A stretch of DNA of 45,744 nucleotides from Syntrophobacterales bacterium (lineage in GTDB: Bacteria; Desulfobacterota; Syntrophobacteria; Syntrophobacterales; Thermodesulforhabdaceae): NCBI GenBank assembly GCA_026417655.1, contig JAOACS010000010.1, forward strand, positions 1 to 45,744, written 5' to 3'. Positions within the stretch are counted from its first letter, which is position 1. Each line of letters begins with the position of its first letter. The translations under genes were made by a program, and so were the position numbers. The notes under the pieces are model-generated. The model saw only the letters and a program-made list of their open reading frames with translations, did not search any database and was not told the DNA's origin. Positions 15,525 to 25,039 of the stretch are shown here, piece by piece.

Positions 15525-17628
15525 ATCGAAGGTCCCTCTCCCTGTTGATTATAGCCTCCTTGAGATCGCTGAGCATAAGCCTTAGCTGTTTAATATCTCC
15601 ATCGTTGAACCCCCTAGGTCCGTAAAGACACCTTTCATAAAGATCTATAAATTCAGAGGCGAGCTCATATTCCTTTCCATCCATAAGGTCCTTTACGCGA
15701 AGGATCCACTCCCTTAAAGTCTCATAGGCATGCCTCTCAGCATATCGCTTCCCAAGATACTCTTCGAATCTTCTAAGAAGCTTCACATGATCTTTCTCTA
15801 AACTAAATCTCTCCTTTCCAAGCCAAAATAGGAATCCCAAAGCTATAAAAACTATTATTAAAAAAACTCCCAAAACGACATCCATCCTTTTATCAGCCCT
15901 ACTTATCACACGAGATAGGCTCAACCCCTTTAGAAAATCGAAAGTCTTTCCAAGGCCATACACACCTTGAGCTATTCTCTTAGCTACCTTTTGCTGCTCC
16001 CTCATGTCATATTGAACAATCAACCTGTGCCAGGAATATTGAACTGCGTCGAACATTAACCTGATCTTAAACCACAGACTAACACTCGCTCCTCCGGCAA
16101 AATTCTGTGGGGCTGGAGTAGGATCAAGGCGCACCCACCTCCCTCTTACTATCAAACCACTAGTCCCAGAACCCCTCTCACCCAAAAAGGCCTCTACCCA
16201 AACATGGGCATTCTTTTGAAGAATCAGGTAGTAAGAGGCGACAGGGTGCCAGTACCCTCCGTAGTATCCACCAACAAGTCTTGCGGGAATACCAGCCATT
16301 CTAAGCATCACAGTAAGAGCGGAAGCAAAATATTCGCAATTTCCCCGCTTGGTTTTCAGCAAAAAATCTTCTAGGGCCATCTTTTCAGAAAGCGGGAGTC
16401 CTGAAGCGGCATATTCAAAGGGAGGACTTCTTAACCAGGTTACAAGTCTTTTAATAATCTCAATATCCCTTTCGGTAGTTCCAATAAGCTCCCTAAGAAG
16501 ATTACGAATAGCTGGAGCACTTTCCCAGTTCTCAGGAATAGCTGTATAGCGTAGTAGATCCGTTGTAGAAAGTTCTACAACCTCCGGCACTGGAGAGGAC
16601 AGACAATCGTATTTAAGACGTCTATCCATAGGACGATTTATCAAAAAGGCATTATCTTCCCAAGAAACTCTAAGCATCGAGGCGGAAATCCCTCTAACAT
16701 TGTAGGGTATATCGAGACAAAAGAGAACCCTTCCTCCAGTCGATTCCATTATGATGGTCTGTGGGATCGCAACATCCCCACGATAAGCTCCGCTTTTATC
16801 TACAGGGGGTCTAAAGCGGGAGTATTCTATAGTCGTGGATCTCCAGGATTTCCCATCAAAGGAGTCATAAACAATTCCTCTCCAGTATAGAGGCATCCCT
16901 TTATCCCCATTTTCCATAAGCACTCTGAAGGCTACCGAGTTATCTCCCTGAATCTTTTCTATAGATCCTAGTTCTACGGTTTCTGAAAAACCCGAATAGC
17001 CTACCGATCCACGATTAAGGAAGGACAGAAAGGGGGTCTCAATCCTTGGTAGTATAAAAAAAAGCAATAAAGAAAGAGGAAAGGAGATAGCGAGGAAGCC
17101 AAAGGAGAAACCAAAAAGCCATTTAGAGGGTAATTCCTCTATTATGGCGCCTTCTGAAGTCCCCCTTTCCAGTTCAGAAAGTCCCGTTAGGATAACAAGA
17201 GAAGCGGTTGCTCCAACCATTACACTCATAACTGCTAAAAGGTATCCTATCTCAAAGGTAAAAAAGGCTCGACTGACGAGGGCAAAGAGGCAAAGGGCTA
17301 AAATTTGCAAGTAGTCTCGCGCCTTCCTCCGTTCGATCCATTTTATTGCAACAAGACATATAAGGCACTCTAGAAGAACCTTTACCGCATTGTCCCAATT
17401 AATTCTATAAATGGTCAAAGTAATAAAGAATATACCCCCTGTATTTAGAATCCACCTGGGTACGTTATAACGCCAGAAGGTGTGTTTTGTAGAAATAAGG
17501 ATCTCTAACACTATGATGCCGAATCCAAAAACAGTCCACAGGATCGACATCTCCTTAAGATTAATGGAGAAACATAAAATTATTATACCAAGAATAATCG
17601 CATCAAGAAGCCTTGTCACGGAGTTCAT
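15499..17628 (-). CDS. TgpA-like membrane transglutaminase (DUF3488 + transglutaminase core + DUF4129)
   Basis: A 709-residue inner-membrane protein. Six to seven hydrophobic helices (residues 1-200) form the DUF3488 part. The transglutaminase-like domain follows with Cys 431 (RGNCEYFASAL), His 475 (NAHVWVEAF) and Asp 502 (WVRLDPTPA), so the Cys-His-Asp triad is complete. One more helix (about 597-617) and a cytoplasmic DUF4129-like tail (YETLREWILRVKD) finish the protein. In other bacteria this architecture sits with MoxR and DUF58 genes, exactly as here. The complex is thought to act in envelope stress or protein maturation, but the substrate is not known. It overlaps both neighbours by 26 bases. 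Confidence 0.92.
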   Translation of the reverse strand: MNSVTRLLDAIILGIIILCFSINLKEMSILWTVFGFGIIVLEILISTKHTFWRYNVPRWILNTGGIFFITLTIYRINWDNAVKVLLECLICLVAIKWIERRKARDYLQILALCLFALVSRAFFTFEIGYLLAVMSVMVGATASLVILTGLSELERGTSEGAIIEELPSKWLFGFSFGFLAISFPLSLLLFFILPRIETPFLSFLNRGSVGYSGFSETVELGSIEKIQGDNSVAFRVLMENGDKGMPLYWRGIVYDSFDGKSWRSTTIEYSRFRPPVDKSGAYRGDVAIPQTIIMESTGGRVLFCLDIPYNVRGISASMLRVSWEDNAFLINRPMDRRLKYDCLSSPVPEVVELSTTDLLRYTAIPENWESAPAIRNLLRELIGTTERDIEIIKRLVTWLRSPPFEYAASGLPLSEKMALEDFLLKTKRGNCEYFASALTVMLRMAGIPARLVGGYYGGYWHPVASYYLILQKNAHVWVEAFLGERGSGTSGLIVRGRWVRLDPTPAPQNFAGGASVSLWFKIRLMFDAVQYSWHRLIVQYDMREQQKVAKRIAQGVYGLGKTFDFLKGLSLSRVISRADKRMDVVLGVFLIIVFIALGFLFWLGKERFSLEKDHVKLLRRFEEYLGKRYAERHAYETLREWILRVKDLMDGKEYELASEFIDLYERCLYGPRGFNDGDIKQLRLMLSDLKEAIINRERDLRYGGSGVNL

Positions 17629-18415
17629 ACAAAGCGAGAATCTCCAAAATATTTCTTAGATGAAACGATCCCGTCCCAGGAGGTATGAAAATTTCTCGAT
17701 CCCTAAGTCCAACCGACCACCCCATTTCTATATAACGAAGAGTGAGATAAGTTGCACACGAGAGAACTTCCTCTAGATCTCTTTCCACAAATCTTTCCAA
17801 ATCAATCAAGAAGACCCTAGGCTCCTCCGACATTCTCTCGTTGACCTTAAGACTTCCCGTTTTAGCGGTTGCTTTCCAATTTATGGATTTCTTCGCATCA
17901 CCATCCTGATAGTCCCTTATGGAGACAATCTCATCCTCAATCCATCCGAGTACCGTGGAGGGTTTTCCCTTAGAGGGATCCTTTCCCTCATCATCGACAC
18001 TTAAGGCTTCTGAATCGCCACATACTCGAGGTGCAGGATAAACCAAGATACTCTGGTCAAGTTCGACCAATATTGAACGAGTGAAGAAATTGAAGGGGAA
18101 ACGGGATGTGATAGTAATGGATAGGTTTCTGTAAATTCCGCGTTTTGGCAAAGAGGTCTGAAACGTAACCCATTTGCTTTCCTTCGCCTTGATAAATATA
18201 ATAAAGGACGACTGTCCCAATAATTCAACTTTTATGAAAAAGGCTGGAAGTCTCTTTTTTATATTAGTTACCTCGACTACAACATTAAAGGGCTCCCCTG
18301 CGAAGATGTCTGATGGAAGAATCAAATTTACCTTAAGATTTCTAATATTTCCCTGGGATGCCATTCCCGAAACCAGCATGGAAGCAAGCATAAAGGAAAC
18401 CAAAAGATAGACCAA
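17603..18415 (-). CDS. DUF58 protein, MoxR/transglutaminase partner
   Basis: The protein has an N-terminal membrane hairpin, an extracytoplasmic beta domain, and a C-terminal DUF58 core with the signature IRDYQDGDAKKSINWKATAK. DUF58 proteins partner MoxR ATPases and resemble VWA-type domains. The first standard start is TTG 18415 (270 residues), but the family N-terminus is encoded in frame further upstream. KIEKAGFLYILSTIFIAIVG and INASNNL read continuously back into moxR, with no ATG, GTG or TTG. Either a rare start (ATT, ATA or ATC after AGGAGG within moxR) is used or there is a sequencing or frame error. As annotated, the first helix is lost. Confidence 0.88.
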   Translation of the reverse strand: MVYLLVSFMLASMLVSGMASQGNIRNLKVNLILPSDIFAGEPFNVVVEVTNIKKRLPAFFIKVELLGQSSFIIFIKAKESKWVTFQTSLPKRGIYRNLSITITSRFPFNFFTRSILVELDQSILVYPAPRVCGDSEALSVDDEGKDPSKGKPSTVLGWIEDEIVSIRDYQDGDAKKSINWKATAKTGSLKVNERMSEEPRVFLIDLERFVERDLEEVLSCATYLTLRYIEMGWSVGLRDREIFIPPGTGSFHLRNILEILALYELRDKAS

Positions 18416-18492
18416 ATTATTCGAGGCATTTATTCCTACTATGGCTATGAATATGGTTGATAAAATGTATAAAAAACCAGCCTTTTCTATCT

Positions 18493-19440
18493 TTACATTA
18501 CCGGAGCGGAGATACCGTTCAATATTGATCGAATAACCTCCTGTTTTTTAATAGCACTTTCTCTAGCATACTCCTGACTAAATTCAACCCGATGGGAAAT
18601 AACGTAGGGAGCAACAAATTTTACATTATCCGGACTAAGATAATCCCTTCCCCTAAGATAAGCATCGGCCTTTGCAGCATTTATGAGAGCAAGGGCTCCT
18701 CGGGTTGAAAGTCCTACTTTGAGAAAAGGGTTTTTTCGTGTCGCTTCTACAATGTCAAGTATATACTCCATTACGGCATCAGATACATATATATCATGAC
18801 GAATGATTCGCTGCACTTCAAGGATTTCCTCCGCATTTGTTATAGGTTCGAGGGAGTAAATTTCCTTACGCCGACTTCCTCCCATTAGGATCTGGCGTTC
18901 GGCCTCACGATTTGGGTAACCTATCTGAATTCTCATAGCGAAACGATCCAATTGGGAATCGGGAAGAGGAAAAACTCCGGAGGTTTCAGCCGGATTCTGA
19001 GTTGCTATCACGAAGAAAGGCTGAGGCAAGGGATGGGATTTACCGTCGACGGTGACCTGCTTTTCACCCATGGCCTCAAGAAGAGCACTTTGAGTTTTAG
19101 GACTTGCTCTATTAATCTCGTCAACAAGCACAATATTGTGGAAAACTGGTCCCGGGTGAAACTTAAAAACACTGGTCTCATGGTCATAGACAGAAAGCCC
19201 CGTCACATCGGAAGGAAGTAGATCATTTGTGCATTGTATGCGTCCTAGATCTAAACCCAAGACTTTGGCGATCCCTAGGGCAAGAGTTGTTTTGCCAAGA
19301 CCCGGTAGATCCTCTATGAGAAGATGCCCTCGGGAAAAGAGGCAAATTAGGGACAATCTTAGCGCAAGTTCCTTCCCATGTAAGTAGTTAGAAAGTTTTT
19401 GGGAAATAAGATTAAACAATACCGAACCCGAAATGCTCAT
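18493..19440 (-). CDS. MoxR-family AAA+ ATPase
   Basis: A 315-residue AAA+ chaperone-like ATPase. Walker A is GLGKTT at residues 47-52 and Walker B is VDEIN at 106-110. MoxR hallmarks are FHPGPVFHNIVLVDEINRAS, ALLEAMGEKQVTVDG and FFVIATQNPAE. A longer frame exists to 19518, but those 26 codons lie inside purM. ATG 19440, one base after the purM stop, gives the family-typical N-terminus. It is expected to work on the DUF58 and transglutaminase proteins encoded directly downstream. Confidence 0.93.
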   Translation of the reverse strand: MSISGSVLFNLISQKLSNYLHGKELALRLSLICLFSRGHLLIEDLPGLGKTTLALGIAKVLGLDLGRIQCTNDLLPSDVTGLSVYDHETSVFKFHPGPVFHNIVLVDEINRASPKTQSALLEAMGEKQVTVDGKSHPLPQPFFVIATQNPAETSGVFPLPDSQLDRFAMRIQIGYPNREAERQILMGGSRRKEIYSLEPITNAEEILEVQRIIRHDIYVSDAVMEYILDIVEATRKNPFLKVGLSTRGALALINAAKADAYLRGRDYLSPDNVKFVAPYVISHRVEFSQEYARESAIKKQEVIRSILNGISAPVM

Positions 19441-19441
19441 A

Positions 19442-20497
19442 TTAGTCGGTGATAACAACCTGGGAAGTGCCAGGGTCTCGGCGTTGTTCAATAACACCGA
19501 TTTTATAGGCATTAACATTCATAACCTGGCATTCTTCCAAGACAATTTCGGAACTTTTTTTGTCAGCAATAATTATAAAACCTATACCATTATTAAATAC
19601 TCTAAACATCTCATCTTGATCAATAGATCCCACTTCCTGCAAAAATGAAAAGATAGGAGGAACTGGCCAACTCCTTTTCGATATTACCGCCTGGCAAGAC
19701 TGAGGTAGTACTCTTGGAATATTATCCAGAAATCCACCACCCGTAATATGAACCATTCCCTTGATGTGCACCTGTTTCCTAAGTAACCTCAAAACCACTG
19801 GAACATAAATCTTTGTTGGTCTTAGGAGTTCCTCAGTGACCGTAGCTCCACAGGCCGAAATAAAGGTGTCAACAGTATATCCAAGATGATCGAATATAAT
19901 CTTTCTTACCAGACTGTACCCATTAGAATGAAGCCCATTAGACTCGAGCCCTATAATAATATCTCCAAAACTGATGCCTGACCCATCTATGATGTTATCC
20001 TCATCGGCCACCCCCACCGCAAACCCAGCAAGATCGAATTCTCCAGGCGGATAAAAATCAGGCATCTCTGCCGTTTCTCCCCCAATTAAAGCACAGGATG
20101 CCTCTTTACAGCCTTTAGCTATACCAGAAATGATGGCTTCAAGGACATCTAGATCTATCTTGGACATGGCAACGTAGTCCAGAAAAAAAAGCGGCTTAGC
20201 GCCGTGAACGAGGATATCGTTAACGCACATCGCAACGAGATCAATGCCCACCGTGTCATATTTGCGGGCCATAAAGGCTATTTTAAGCTTCGTTCCAACT
20301 CCATCTGTAGATGCAACCAAAACAGGATTTTTAATCTCGTTGCAATTTATAGAAAAAAAACCTCCAAAGGAACCAAATTCACCCTTTGCCCCAGCTGTCA
20401 TAGTTTTCTGCACAAAGGGTTTTATCCTGTCAACAAGCTTGACAGCCTTTTCTAAATCAACCCCAGCCTCTTTATAACGCCCCCCGGCCATGCTCAC
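19442..20497 (-). CDS. purM: Phosphoribosylformylglycinamidine cyclo-ligase (AIR synthetase)
   Basis: Catalyses ATP-dependent ring closure of FGAM to AIR, step five of purine synthesis, in the cytoplasm. The 351 residues carry the family motifs ASTDGVGTKLKIA, GIDLVAMCVNDILVHGAKPL (split across two turns), IGGETAEMP, ESNGLHSNGYSLVRK and HITGGGFLDNIPRVLP. GTG 20497 is preferred over ATG 20491 because GGAGGAG lies at proper spacing. It is the first gene of the minus-strand run leading to moxR one base downstream. The usual partner purN is not adjacent. Confidence 0.97.
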   Translation of the reverse strand: MSMAGGRYKEAGVDLEKAVKLVDRIKPFVQKTMTAGAKGEFGSFGGFFSINCNEIKNPVLVASTDGVGTKLKIAFMARKYDTVGIDLVAMCVNDILVHGAKPLFFLDYVAMSKIDLDVLEAIISGIAKGCKEASCALIGGETAEMPDFYPPGEFDLAGFAVGVADEDNIIDGSGISFGDIIIGLESNGLHSNGYSLVRKIIFDHLGYTVDTFISACGATVTEELLRPTKIYVPVVLRLLRKQVHIKGMVHITGGGFLDNIPRVLPQSCQAVISKRSWPVPPIFSFLQEVGSIDQDEMFRVFNNGIGFIIIADKKSSEIVLEECQVMNVNAYKIGVIEQRRDPGTSQVVITD

Positions 20498-20747
20498 GAT
20501 AGCACTCCTCCCCTAACGCGTTTAGCTATAAAGCCTCCTTCAATTTTTTCCTCTTAGGATACTTCAACTGTCCAAGAAAGGGCAAATCAAAATAAAGGGA
20601 TATTAAACAAAAAAAATACCTTCAGGAATGTAACATGGACAAAAGGGCTTTCAGGATTTTTGTCTTTATTGAATTTTTCATCTATCATCATGTATTGATG
20701 AAATCGCACAGCTTCTACTATTAACCTATATGATCAGGAACTTTAAG

Positions 20748-21002
20748 ATGTCGGACGAGAAGAGAAAGAAATCACTCACTATTGAAGAGGCTATGGCAAG
20801 GATCGAGCTCATAGTTCGTCAACTTGAAGAGGGAAAACTCCCTCTTGAAGAATCAATTAAGGTATTTTCTGAAGGCATGAGCCTAATAGATTGGTGCCAG
20901 AAAAAACTTGACGAAGTTCAGGCAAAAGTTCAGAAGATTCTTCGAGAGGATAGTGGTCGGAGCTGGAAGACGGAGCCTTTTAAGGAAGATGAGGGGGAAT
21001 AA
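20748..21002 (+). CDS. xseB: Exodeoxyribonuclease VII small subunit
   Basis: An 84-residue coiled-helix protein that binds XseA to form exonuclease VII. The family pattern is plain: IEEAMARIELIVRQLEEGK, then LPLEESIKVFSEGMSLIDWC and a basic helix. An upstream in-frame ATG (20730) adds six residues, but ATG 20748 has AGGA nine bases before it and fits the family start better. No xseA is in the window. It heads the xseB-ispA-dxs-tlyA operon, with only three bases to ispA. Confidence 0.93.
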   Translation: MSDEKRKKSLTIEEAMARIELIVRQLEEGKLPLEESIKVFSEGMSLIDWCQKKLDEVQAKVQKILREDSGRSWKTEPFKEDEGE

Positions 21003-21005
21003 GAG

Positions 21006-21896
21006 GTGGATTTTGATCTAAAAGCCTATGTGGCCGAAAAGCGCAAAATTATAGACGAAGCGCTTGATAGATACCTTCCCCCTGTTGGTGGTATGGAAGG
21101 AAGGGTGGTGGAAGCAGCAAGGTATAGTTTGTTTGCGGGAGGGAAAAGACTCCGACCTATCCTCTCTATAGCAGCCCATGAAGCCTGCGGAGGATCATCA
21201 AAGGCTCTTTTACCTGTAGCCTGTGCCCTGGAAATGATTCATACCTATTCTTTGATCCATGACGATTTGCCAGCAATGGATAATGATGATTTTAGGCGAG
21301 GTAAACCTACTAACCATAAGGTATTTGGGGAGGCCGTAGCCATACTTGCAGGAGATCTTCTACTAACCTATGCCTTCGAACTTATGGCGGAACATGCCTT
21401 AGAAGACAAATCCGGTTCCGTTATACGAGCTATTTACGTAATAGCTAAGGCATCAGGTTTAAGGGGTATGGTAGGCGGTCAAATGATAGATCTTGTTTGC
21501 GAGGGACAGGAGGTCGATCTAGCAACGGTAGAGTATATGCATGCTAGAAAAACGGGAGCCTTAATTACGGCGTCGGTCCAGGTAGGAGCGATACTTAGTG
21601 GAACCTCCGAATCGCAGATTGAACAGATGGGTCGATATGGACGACATCTAGGATTGGCTTTCCAAATTACGGATGACCTCCTCGATATTACCGGAAGCCT
21701 TCAAGAAATGGGTAAAACTCCCGGCTCTGATATACGTAAAGGTAAGAGGACATATCCTCTTTTAGTAGGCATAGAAGAAAGTAAAAGAATGGCGAAGGAG
21801 CACGTAAAGTCAGCTTTGTCTGCCATCTCCGACTATGATGAAAAAGCTGATCCCTTACGGGCTATTGCAAAATACGTGTTAGAGCGTAGCAAATAA
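21006..21896 (+). CDS. ispA: Polyprenyl (farnesyl/geranyl) diphosphate synthase
   Basis: A 296-residue trans-prenyltransferase that condenses IPP with allylic diphosphates. The first Asp-rich motif is DDLPAMD at residues 86-92 (bacterial type with two spacer residues) and the second is DDLLD at 223-227. FAGGKRLRP and RRGKPTNH are also present. The IHTYSLIHDD context matches short-chain bacterial IspA, so FPP is the likely product, with GGPP possible. GTG 21006 follows GAGGGGG. Downstream dxs makes the IPP precursor, so supply and chain building are co-transcribed. The product could feed the hopanoid and carotenoid-like genes at 36-39 kb. Confidence 0.95.
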   Translation: MDFDLKAYVAEKRKIIDEALDRYLPPVGGMEGRVVEAARYSLFAGGKRLRPILSIAAHEACGGSSKALLPVACALEMIHTYSLIHDDLPAMDNDDFRRGKPTNHKVFGEAVAILAGDLLLTYAFELMAEHALEDKSGSVIRAIYVIAKASGLRGMVGGQMIDLVCEGQEVDLATVEYMHARKTGALITASVQVGAILSGTSESQIEQMGRYGRHLGLAFQITDDLLDITGSLQEMGKTPGSDIRKGKRTYPLLVGIEESKRMAKEHVKSALSAISDYDEKADPLRAIAKYVLERSK

Positions 21897-21923
21897 TTAA
21901 AGGCTCTAATAGGGGGGATAATT

Positions 21924-23843
21924 TTGGAAGGCAAAAGAATACTTGATAGAATAAATGGGCCTCAGGATCTTAGAAAACTTTCAATGTTGGAACTTCAGGT
22001 TCTTTCCGATGAAATAAGGCACGAAATCATAGAGGTAGTATCCAAAAATGGAGGCCACCTTGCTCCAAATCTTGGAGTGGTGGAACTTGCCATAGCAGTC
22101 CATTACGTCTTCAAATCCCCAGAGGATCGTATAGTATGGGATGTTGGTCATCAAAGTTATGCCCATAAGATCCTTACAGACAGAAAGGCTCTATTCTCAA
22201 CCATTAGAACCTATGGAGGGATTTCGGGATTTCCAAAGCGAGAAGAGAGTCCCCATGACGCCTTCGGAACAGGCCATTCTAGCACATCCATCTCGGCCGC
22301 TCTTGGGATAAGTGTTGCTAAATCTATTAAAGGTTGCAAGAGAAGGGCTGTAGCAATAATAGGCGATGGGAGTATGACCGGCGGCATGGCCTTTGAGGCT
22401 CTAAATCATGCAGGCGATCTAGGAAAAGATCTCATAGTGATTCTTAACGACAATGAAATGTCCATCTCCCCTAATGTAGGTGCCCTATCATCCTTTCTAA
22501 GTAGAAAGCTTTCGAGCCGAATGGTAATGCAGTTAAAGAAAGATGTAGAACAATTTATGAAGGCTATACCAGGCGTTGGATCCAATATAATTCAATTCCT
22601 AAAAAAAAGCGAAGACTCCTTGATAGCCTTCTTCACCCCTGGTCTCCTCTTCCAGGCTCTAAAGTTTCATTATATTGGTCCCATAAAGGGTCATCGAATA
22701 GATCTTCTAATAGAAGCCTTCCAGAGTGCAAAGGAGATCTCAGGTCCCGTATTGGTTCACGTCCTTACCCAAAAGGGTAAAGGATACCATCCTGCCGAAT
22801 CTAATCCAACTCACTTTCACGGTGTAGGTCCCTTCAAAGTAGAAACCGGTGAGAGCTGTTCTTCCTCCTCCTGTGCCCCTTCTTACACCTCGATATTTGG
22901 GAATACAATCGTAAAGCTTGCGGAGAAAGATCCTAGAGTAGTTGCTATTACAGCAGCAATGAGAGAAGGAACCGGCCTTGACCGCTTTGCTGACCTATAT
23001 CCCGATCGCTTTTTCGATGTTGGTATCGCCGAACAACATGCGGTAACCTTCGCAGCTGGGCTTGCCACAGAAGGGTTTAGACCTGTTGTGGCTATATATT
23101 CGACCTTTCTTCAGAGAGCCTTCGATCAAATCATCCACGATGTGGCCCTTCAAAAACTTCCTGTAGTGTTCGCAATGGACAGGGGAGGAATCGTAGGAGA
23201 AGATGGTCCCACCCATCATGGAGCCTTCGATCTCTCCTACCTTAGGCACATTCCTAATATGGTTCTAATGGCCCCAAAGGATGAGAATGAGCTTCAACAT
23301 ATGGTCGCTACAGCTCTGCAATACGAGGGGCCCATCGCTTTCAGATACCCTAGAGGAAATGGTCTCGGTGTAGCTATCGATGAGGAGTTTAAGATTTTAG
23401 ACATAGGGAAGGGAGAGCTATTAAAGGACGGTTCCGATCTAGTAATTTTCGCTATCGGAGCAACCGTTTATCCCGCTCTTCAAGCTTCAAAAATGCTTGA
23501 AGAAAAAGGTATTAAGGCTGCGGTCATAAACTCTAGGTTTGTAAAACCTCTAGATGTTGACCTTCTTATGGAATGGGCAAAAAGGACGGAGGCGGTCCTT
23601 ACGGTGGAAGAAAATGCTCTCCAAGGTGGTTTTGGAAGTGCAGTCCTGGAAATGTTTGAGGAACAGGGATTCTTTCCGAAGAGGATTAAAAGACTTGGCC
23701 TTCCCGATATTTTTATACCCCATGGAAGTCAAGCTAGGTTGAGGCAACTTGTGGGTATTGACGCGGAAGGCATTGCAAGAGTTGCCGAAAATCTTTTGCA
23801 AAATACTAAGATCTATGGGACAGTCCTTAGAGCGGTTGGATAA
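21924..23843 (+). CDS. dxs: 1-deoxy-D-xylulose-5-phosphate synthase
   Basis: A 639-residue thiamine-diphosphate enzyme. It condenses pyruvate and glyceraldehyde 3-phosphate in the first step of the MEP isoprenoid pathway. It shows the TPP-binding stretch [19 protein letters not shown] with [10 protein letters not shown], and the middle-domain Glu in [15 protein letters not shown]. It also shows [20 protein letters not shown] and RYPRGNG. The start is TTG 21924 behind AGGGGGGA. There is no in-frame ATG nearby that keeps the N-terminal helix. The 3' end overlaps tlyA by 29 bases. Confidence 0.97.
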   Translation: MEGKRILDRINGPQDLRKLSMLELQVLSDEIRHEIIEVVSKNGGHLAPNLGVVELAIAVHYVFKSPEDRIVWDVGHQSYAHKILTDRKALFSTIRTYGGISGFPKREESPHDAFGTGHSSTSISAALGISVAKSIKGCKRRAVAIIGDGSMTGGMAFEALNHAGDLGKDLIVILNDNEMSISPNVGALSSFLSRKLSSRMVMQLKKDVEQFMKAIPGVGSNIIQFLKKSEDSLIAFFTPGLLFQALKFHYIGPIKGHRIDLLIEAFQSAKEISGPVLVHVLTQKGKGYHPAESNPTHFHGVGPFKVETGESCSSSSCAPSYTSIFGNTIVKLAEKDPRVVAITAAMREGTGLDRFADLYPDRFFDVGIAEQHAVTFAAGLATEGFRPVVAIYSTFLQRAFDQIIHDVALQKLPVVFAMDRGGIVGEDGPTHHGAFDLSYLRHIPNMVLMAPKDENELQHMVATALQYEGPIAFRYPRGNGLGVAIDEEFKILDIGKGELLKDGSDLVIFAIGATVYPALQASKMLEEKGIKAAVINSRFVKPLDVDLLMEWAKRTEAVLTVEENALQGGFGSAVLEMFEEQGFFPKRIKRLGLPDIFIPHGSQARLRQLVGIDAEGIARVAENLLQNTKIYGTVLRAVG

Positions 23844-24561
23844 ACTAATGGTCGATTTGGGGCTTGTCGAGAGCCGAAATCGGGCTCAGGCTATGATTCT
23901 TGAAGGGGTTGTCTATGTAAATGGTATCAAATGCACAAAGGCTGGGAAAACCTTTAGATCCGACAGTTCTATAGAGATTCGTAAAAACCCTATACCCTAC
24001 GTAAGTCGTGGGGGAATTAAGCTGGCCCATGCGTTAGATAGATACGAGATTTCAGTAGAAGGTAAAATCTGCATGGATGTTGGAGCCTCAACGGGAGGTT
24101 TTACCGATTGTCTTTTACAAAGGGGGGCTAGAAAGGTTTACGCCGTTGACGTTGGCTATGGTCAGCTCGCATGGAAGCTAAGAAAGGATTCCCGCGTGGT
24201 CGTCCTAGAACGACAAAACATTAGATACCTTCCCAGGGATTTAGTTCCCGATCCCATCGACCTCGCAACAGTTGATACGTCCTTCATTTCCCTTAAGCTC
24301 GTAATTCCAGCAGTGGTTCCATTTCTTGCTGAAGAGGCCCTATTGATAACCCTCATTAAGCCCCAGTTTGAGGCAGGGCGGGACAAGGTAGGAAAGGGTG
24401 GCGTAGTTAAAGATGAGGGTGTCCAGAGGGAAGTATGTGATATTATTTCAAATTTTGTAATGGCTCTAGGTTTTAAGGTATACGGCATTGAAGAATCACC
24501 AATTAGAGGTCAAAACGGAAATCGTGAATTTATAATGGTAAGCTATAGAGGACATCTGTGA
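23815..24561 (+). CDS. tlyA: TlyA-type 2'-O-ribose rRNA methyltransferase
   Basis: The protein combines an N-terminal S4 RNA-binding domain ([20 protein letters not shown]) with a FtsJ/RrmJ-like methyltransferase. The SAM loop is [15 protein letters not shown], followed by [16 protein letters not shown] and the catalytic-tetrad Lys region [10 protein letters not shown]. TlyA proteins methylate 16S and/or 23S rRNA ribose and were once called hemolysins. A longer frame begins at 23749, but ATG 23815 inside dxs gives the family N-terminus. A start at 23848 would cut into the S4 domain. Length is 248 residues. Confidence 0.94.
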   Translation: MGQSLERLDKLMVDLGLVESRNRAQAMILEGVVYVNGIKCTKAGKTFRSDSSIEIRKNPIPYVSRGGIKLAHALDRYEISVEGKICMDVGASTGGFTDCLLQRGARKVYAVDVGYGQLAWKLRKDSRVVVLERQNIRYLPRDLVPDPIDLATVDTSFISLKLVIPAVVPFLAEEALLITLIKPQFEAGRDKVGKGGVVKDEGVQREVCDIISNFVMALGFKVYGIEESPIRGQNGNREFIMVSYRGHL

Positions 24562-24614
24562 ATACTACTCTTAAGGTTTCCAAAGGGAGATACCTGTTTT
24601 TAGCAATTTTTATC

Positions 24615-24642
24615 TTGCCTTAGGGATGAAGCTATGTATAAT
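24615..24642 (+). promoter_or_regulatory. Sigma-70 promoter of the HU gene
   Basis: TTGCCT (24615-24620), a 16-base spacer and a perfect TATAAT (24637-24642). This is the best -10 box seen in the window, which fits a highly expressed nucleoid protein. Initiation would be near 24649. Confidence 0.65.
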
Positions 24643-24704
24643 GTAGGCGTTATGCATGGTCGGGGCTATCTATTTATAATCATTAACATTTTGGGAGGAA
24701 AGCG

Positions 24705-24977
24705 ATGACCAAGACCGAACTTGTAACCAAGATGGCGGAAAAGGCCGGAATCAGCAAGGCTAATGCTGAGAAGGCTCTCAAGGCTTTCATGGAATCCGTT
24801 CAGGAAGCCTTAGCCAAGGGTGATAAGATTGCCCTTGTGGGATTTGGAACCTTTAGTATTGCAGAAAGAGCTGCCAGGGAAGGAAGAAATCCTAAAACCG
24901 GTGAGAAAATAACTATTCAGGCCTGTAAAGTTGTTAAGTTTAAGCCCGGAAATGAACTCAAAAAGGTGGTAAAGTAA
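24705..24977 (+). CDS. HU-family DNA-binding protein
   Basis: A 90-residue histone-like protein that bends and compacts DNA as a dimer. It shows the canonical order TKTELVTKMAEKAGISK, GDKIALVGFGTFSI and the DNA-binding arm region RAAREGRNPKTGEKI, ending KVVKFKPGNELKK. The conserved Pro of the beta arm (RNPKTGE) is present. ATG 24705 follows GGGAGGA. It is a single gene with its own strong promoter and a hairpin just downstream. Confidence 0.97.
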   Translation: MTKTELVTKMAEKAGISKANAEKALKAFMESVQEALAKGDKIALVGFGTFSIAERAAREGRNPKTGEKITIQACKVVKFKPGNELKKVVK

Positions 24978-25017
24978 AACAGGTGAGGATAAAGCTTGGA
25001 ATATCCGAAGCCCGATG

Positions 25018-25039
25018 GGGGCGATGGATTAGTCGCCCC
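25018..25039. terminator. Hairpin between convergent HU and tilS genes
   Basis: GGGGCGA (25018-25024) pairs with TCGCCCC (25033-25039) around an eight-base loop. The last base touches the tilS stop codon. There is no clean T-run on either side, so it may be a weak or Rho-assisted bidirectional terminator. Confidence 0.4.

Noticed and set aside
19441-19518. Longer N-terminus for the MoxR ATPase
   Set aside because: The extra 26 codons overlap purM in another frame. ATG 19440 yields the normal MoxR start one base after the purM stop.
20640-20667. GACAAAA...TTTTTGTC as a terminator before xseB
   Set aside because: The stem is A/T-only apart from two pairs and the loop is 13 bases, so it is too weak to call.
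23749-23814. Longer N-terminus for tlyA
   Set aside because: These 22 codons lie wholly inside dxs and have no counterpart in the family. ATG 23815 gives the expected S4 domain start.
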